64,000 bases of DNA from Paenibacillus rigui (lineage in GTDB: Bacteria > Bacillota > Bacilli > Paenibacillales > NBRC-103111), in contig NZ_NMQW01000037.1 in NCBI RefSeq assembly GCF_002234615.1, positions 1 to 64,000 of the forward strand. The letters run 5' to 3'. The translations under genes and the position numbers were made by a program. Of the stretch, positions 62,051 through 64,000 are shown one piece after another; positions within the stretch are counted from its first letter, which is position 1; each line of letters begins with the position of its first letter. The notes beneath the pieces are model-generated. The model did no database searches. It was not told where the DNA came from and saw only the letters and a list, made by a program, of their open reading frames with translations.

Positions 62051-64000
62051 ATGCAGAAGGAATGGAAATGGAAAAGGAAAATGAAGAAAACCGGTATTTG
62101 CTTACTCGGCTCTTTACAGATCGCAGCTTTGTGCGTACCTTTGCAAGCGTTTGCAGATGAACCTGCACAAATAACTGCCGGTGCCTCACATGAGAAGCGC
62201 CAGATGGAATTTCTGGATCGGGGACTCGTGGCTGTAAAAACGAATGACGGTGTCTTTGTAAGCTGGAGGCTGCTTGGTACCGAACCGTCCGGCATTTCAT
62301 TTAACCTTTACCGTGATGGGAAGAAGGTTAATATGACACCCATCACAATCAGTACGAATTATTTAGATACATCTGGAACGTCAGCTAGTACTTATACCGT
62401 AAGAGCAGTGGTGAATGGCAAGGAACAGCCAAGCTCCGATAAAGTGAATGTATGGGGAGGATCCTACCTCGATGTTCCCCTCCATAAACCGGCAGACGGA
62501 GTGAATCCTGACGGCTCTACTTTTACCTATAACGCAAATGATGCGAGTGTAGGAGACGTGGATGGCGATGGTCAGTATGAAATCATTCTGAAGTGGGATC
62601 CTTCCAACTCGAAGGACAATTCCCAGAGCGGCGTTACCGGCGACGTGTTCGTGGATGCGTACAAGCTGGACGGTACGTTCCTGTGGAGGATTTCGCTTGG
62701 CCGGAATATTCGTGCTGGAGCGCATTACACCCAGTTTATGGTCTATGATTTGGATGGAGACGGTAAAGCCGAGGTAGCGATGAGAACAGCAGACGGGGCT
62801 GTCGACGGCGCGGGCAAGGTCATTGGAGATAAGAACGCGGATTATCGGAATGCGTCAGGATATGTGCTGTCCGGCCCGGAATATCTTACGTTATTCGAGG
62901 GCGCAACGGGTAAAGAACTGGTTTCGGTGCCATTTGAACCTGCAAGAGGCAAGGTAACGGATTGGGGCGATGCGTACGGCAACCGGGTTGACCGCTTCCT
63001 TGCTACTATTGCCTATCTCGATGGCAAAAGACCGAGTCTTGTCATGGCGCGCGGTTACTATGCCAAAACTTCTTTGGTGGCCTATAACTGGAGAGACGGC
63101 CAGTTTACCAAACAGTGGAGCTTCACCAGTAATGGCAATCCGTTATATGAAGCACAAGGGAACCACAGCTTGACGGCGATTGATGTCGATGGAGACGGAA
63201 AGGATGAAATCGTTTACGGTGCAATGACTTTTGATGATAATGGGCAAGTACTGTACAGCACAGGTCTGGGGCATGGCGATGCTCTCCATGTAGGAGACCT
63301 GGATCCTGACAGACCAGGGCTTGAAGTATTCAAAGTCATGGAGCATAAAGATTCACCTTATGGTGCAGCGGAGTGGGATGCTGCAACGGGTAAAGTGATT
63401 TGGGGTGTCTTTACAGGGAAAGACACCGGCCGCGGCATGTCTGCCGACATCGATCCCCGATACAAAGGCGAAGAGCAGTGGGCTTCAGGCGGTGTAGGCT
63501 TATATACAGTCAAAGGTGAAAAGCTAGGAAGCACCACACCTTCGTCGGTGAATTTCGGCATTTGGTGGGATGGCGATTTGCTTCGCGAGCTTCTCGACCA
63601 TAACTACGATGCAGCCATTACAGCAGGACCAGGCAAGATTGATAAATGGGATTACATCAACGGGACCACCGTTAATCTGTTAACTGCATCGGGAACGTTG
63701 TCCAACAATACGACGAAGGGCAACCCAAGCTTGCAGGCTGATATTTTGGGTGATTGGCGGGAGGAAGCGATTTGGAGAACGGCTGACAGCAGCGCCCTGC
63801 GTATTTACACAACGACGGACGTTACCGAACACCGGTTTCCAACGCTCATGCATGATCCGGTGTACCGTCTGGATGTTGCATGGCAAAATGTTGCCTATAA
63901 TCAACCGCCTCATACGAGCTATTATTTGGGCGAGGGCATGACCGAGCCTCCAGCACCTAACATTTATGTAACTTATCCTGCAAAGGTTCAGATCTCTCCG
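62051..64000 (+). CDS. Rhamnogalacturonan lyase, PL11 family (partial at right edge)
   Basis: 650 codons are visible and the frame is still open at the window end. A signal peptide ends at AFA/DE near residue 36. The mature part begins with a beta-sandwich and the pattern RQMEFLDRGLVAVKTNDGVFVSWRLLG, then an eight-bladed propeller with several calcium-binding DxDGDG motifs (VGDVDGDGQYEI, YDLDGDGKAEV, IDVDGDGKDEI). These match PL11 enzymes such as YesW/YesX, which cleave rhamnogalacturonan I by beta-elimination outside the cell. ATG 62051 has aaggagg nine bases upstream. It supports the pectin theme with GH43 and GH127. Confidence 0.92.
   Translation, partial: MQKEWKWKRKMKKTGICLLGSLQIAALCVPLQAFADEPAQITAGASHEKRQMEFLDRGLVAVKTNDGVFVSWRLLGTEPSGISFNLYRDGKKVNMTPITISTNYLDTSGTSASTYTVRAVVNGKEQPSSDKVNVWGGSYLDVPLHKPADGVNPDGSTFTYNANDASVGDVDGDGQYEIILKWDPSNSKDNSQSGVTGDVFVDAYKLDGTFLWRISLGRNIRAGAHYTQFMVYDLDGDGKAEVAMRTADGAVDGAGKVIGDKNADYRNASGYVLSGPEYLTLFEGATGKELVSVPFEPARGKVTDWGDAYGNRVDRFLATIAYLDGKRPSLVMARGYYAKTSLVAYNWRDGQFTKQWSFTSNGNPLYEAQGNHSLTAIDVDGDGKDEIVYGAMTFDDNGQVLYSTGLGHGDALHVGDLDPDRPGLEVFKVMEHKDSPYGAAEWDAATGKVIWGVFTGKDTGRGMSADIDPRYKGEEQWASGGVGLYTVKGEKLGSTTPSSVNFGIWWDGDLLRELLDHNYDAAITAGPGKIDKWDYINGTTVNLLTASGTLSNNTTKGNPSLQADILGDWREEAIWRTADSSALRIYTTTDVTEHRFPTLMHDPVYRLDVAWQNVAYNQPPHTSYYLGEGMTEPPAPNIYVTYPAKVQISP

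Noticed and set aside
1-64000. CRISPR array, tRNA or rRNA genes, transposase or integrase genes
   Set aside because: No regularly spaced repeats, no tRNA or rRNA signatures and no recombinase or transposase ORFs were seen in the window.

Overview
The window looks like a chromosomal segment of an endospore-forming, soil- or plant-associated member of the Bacillota, most likely Paenibacillus or a close relative. The evidence is strong AGGAGG-type ribosome binding sites, frequent TTG/GTG starts, two complete germinant-receptor (Ger) operons, YesM/YesN-type two-component genes beside ATPase-less sugar ABC importers, CcpA-type cre boxes, a T-box leader, and a Bacillus-like nas order. All assignments come from reading the sequence; no database search was run.

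Layout. (1) 1-6.1 kb: assimilatory nitrate/nitrite genes: the tail of nirD, an attenuator-like leader, a NarK/NasA transporter, nasB and nasC. A chemoreceptor with a nitrate-sensor-like N-terminus follows. (2) 8.3-12.4 kb: a possibly structured untranslated stretch, then germinant-receptor operon 1 (order B-A-C) with a sigma-G-like promoter. (3) 12.5-29.3 kb: carbohydrate region: ABC importer 1 with its YesN/YesM-type regulators, a large secreted DUF5695-like protein with a carbohydrate-binding tail, ABC importer 2 with a GH127 beta-L-arabinofuranosidase, an intergenic repeat with terminators at both ends, and an AraC regulator. (4) 29.5-38.1 kb: an NmrA-like oxidoreductase, an orphan promoter-terminator cassette (possible small RNA), a TetR regulator, and a run of oxygenases (HpaB-like, SsuD, SfnG, a DszC/SfnB-like acyl-CoA-dehydrogenase-fold protein, a Rieske oxygenase) suited to scavenging sulfur from sulfonates and sulfones. 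(5) 38.2-40.9 kb: a molybdate regulator divergent from modA-modB, which would supply Mo for NasC. (6) 41-53.2 kb: a TetR gene with two matching operator-like palindromes, a small phosphatase-like protein, and a sporulation-flavoured region: two LysM-GMC oxidoreductase paralogs flank a secreted galM and germinant-receptor operon 2 (A-C-D-B), then a ThuA-like protein and a GH43 arabinanase. (7) 53.4-59.2 kb: selO, a T-box-controlled asd (specifier read as AAA, lysine), a GNAT, and a 580-residue orphan with an LQRTLGNQ motif known from eCIS-associated proteins. (8) 59.2-61.8 kb, minus strand: an Lgt-like membrane protein, a Tes/MJ0619-like radical SAM enzyme and a small membrane protein, overlapping like an operon. 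(9) 62.05 kb to the end: an incomplete PL11 rhamnogalacturonan lyase.

Two themes link the regions. Rhamnogalacturonan/arabinan use (PL11, GH43, GH127, the ABC importers) fits a plant cell-wall degrader. Nitrate assimilation, molybdate uptake and organosulfur scavenging fit nutrient-poor soil. The best candidates for something undescribed are the Lgt-like/radical SAM/small-membrane-protein operon (possible lipid or lipoprotein modification), the LysM-GMC/galM/Ger association, and the orphan eCIS-effector-like protein.
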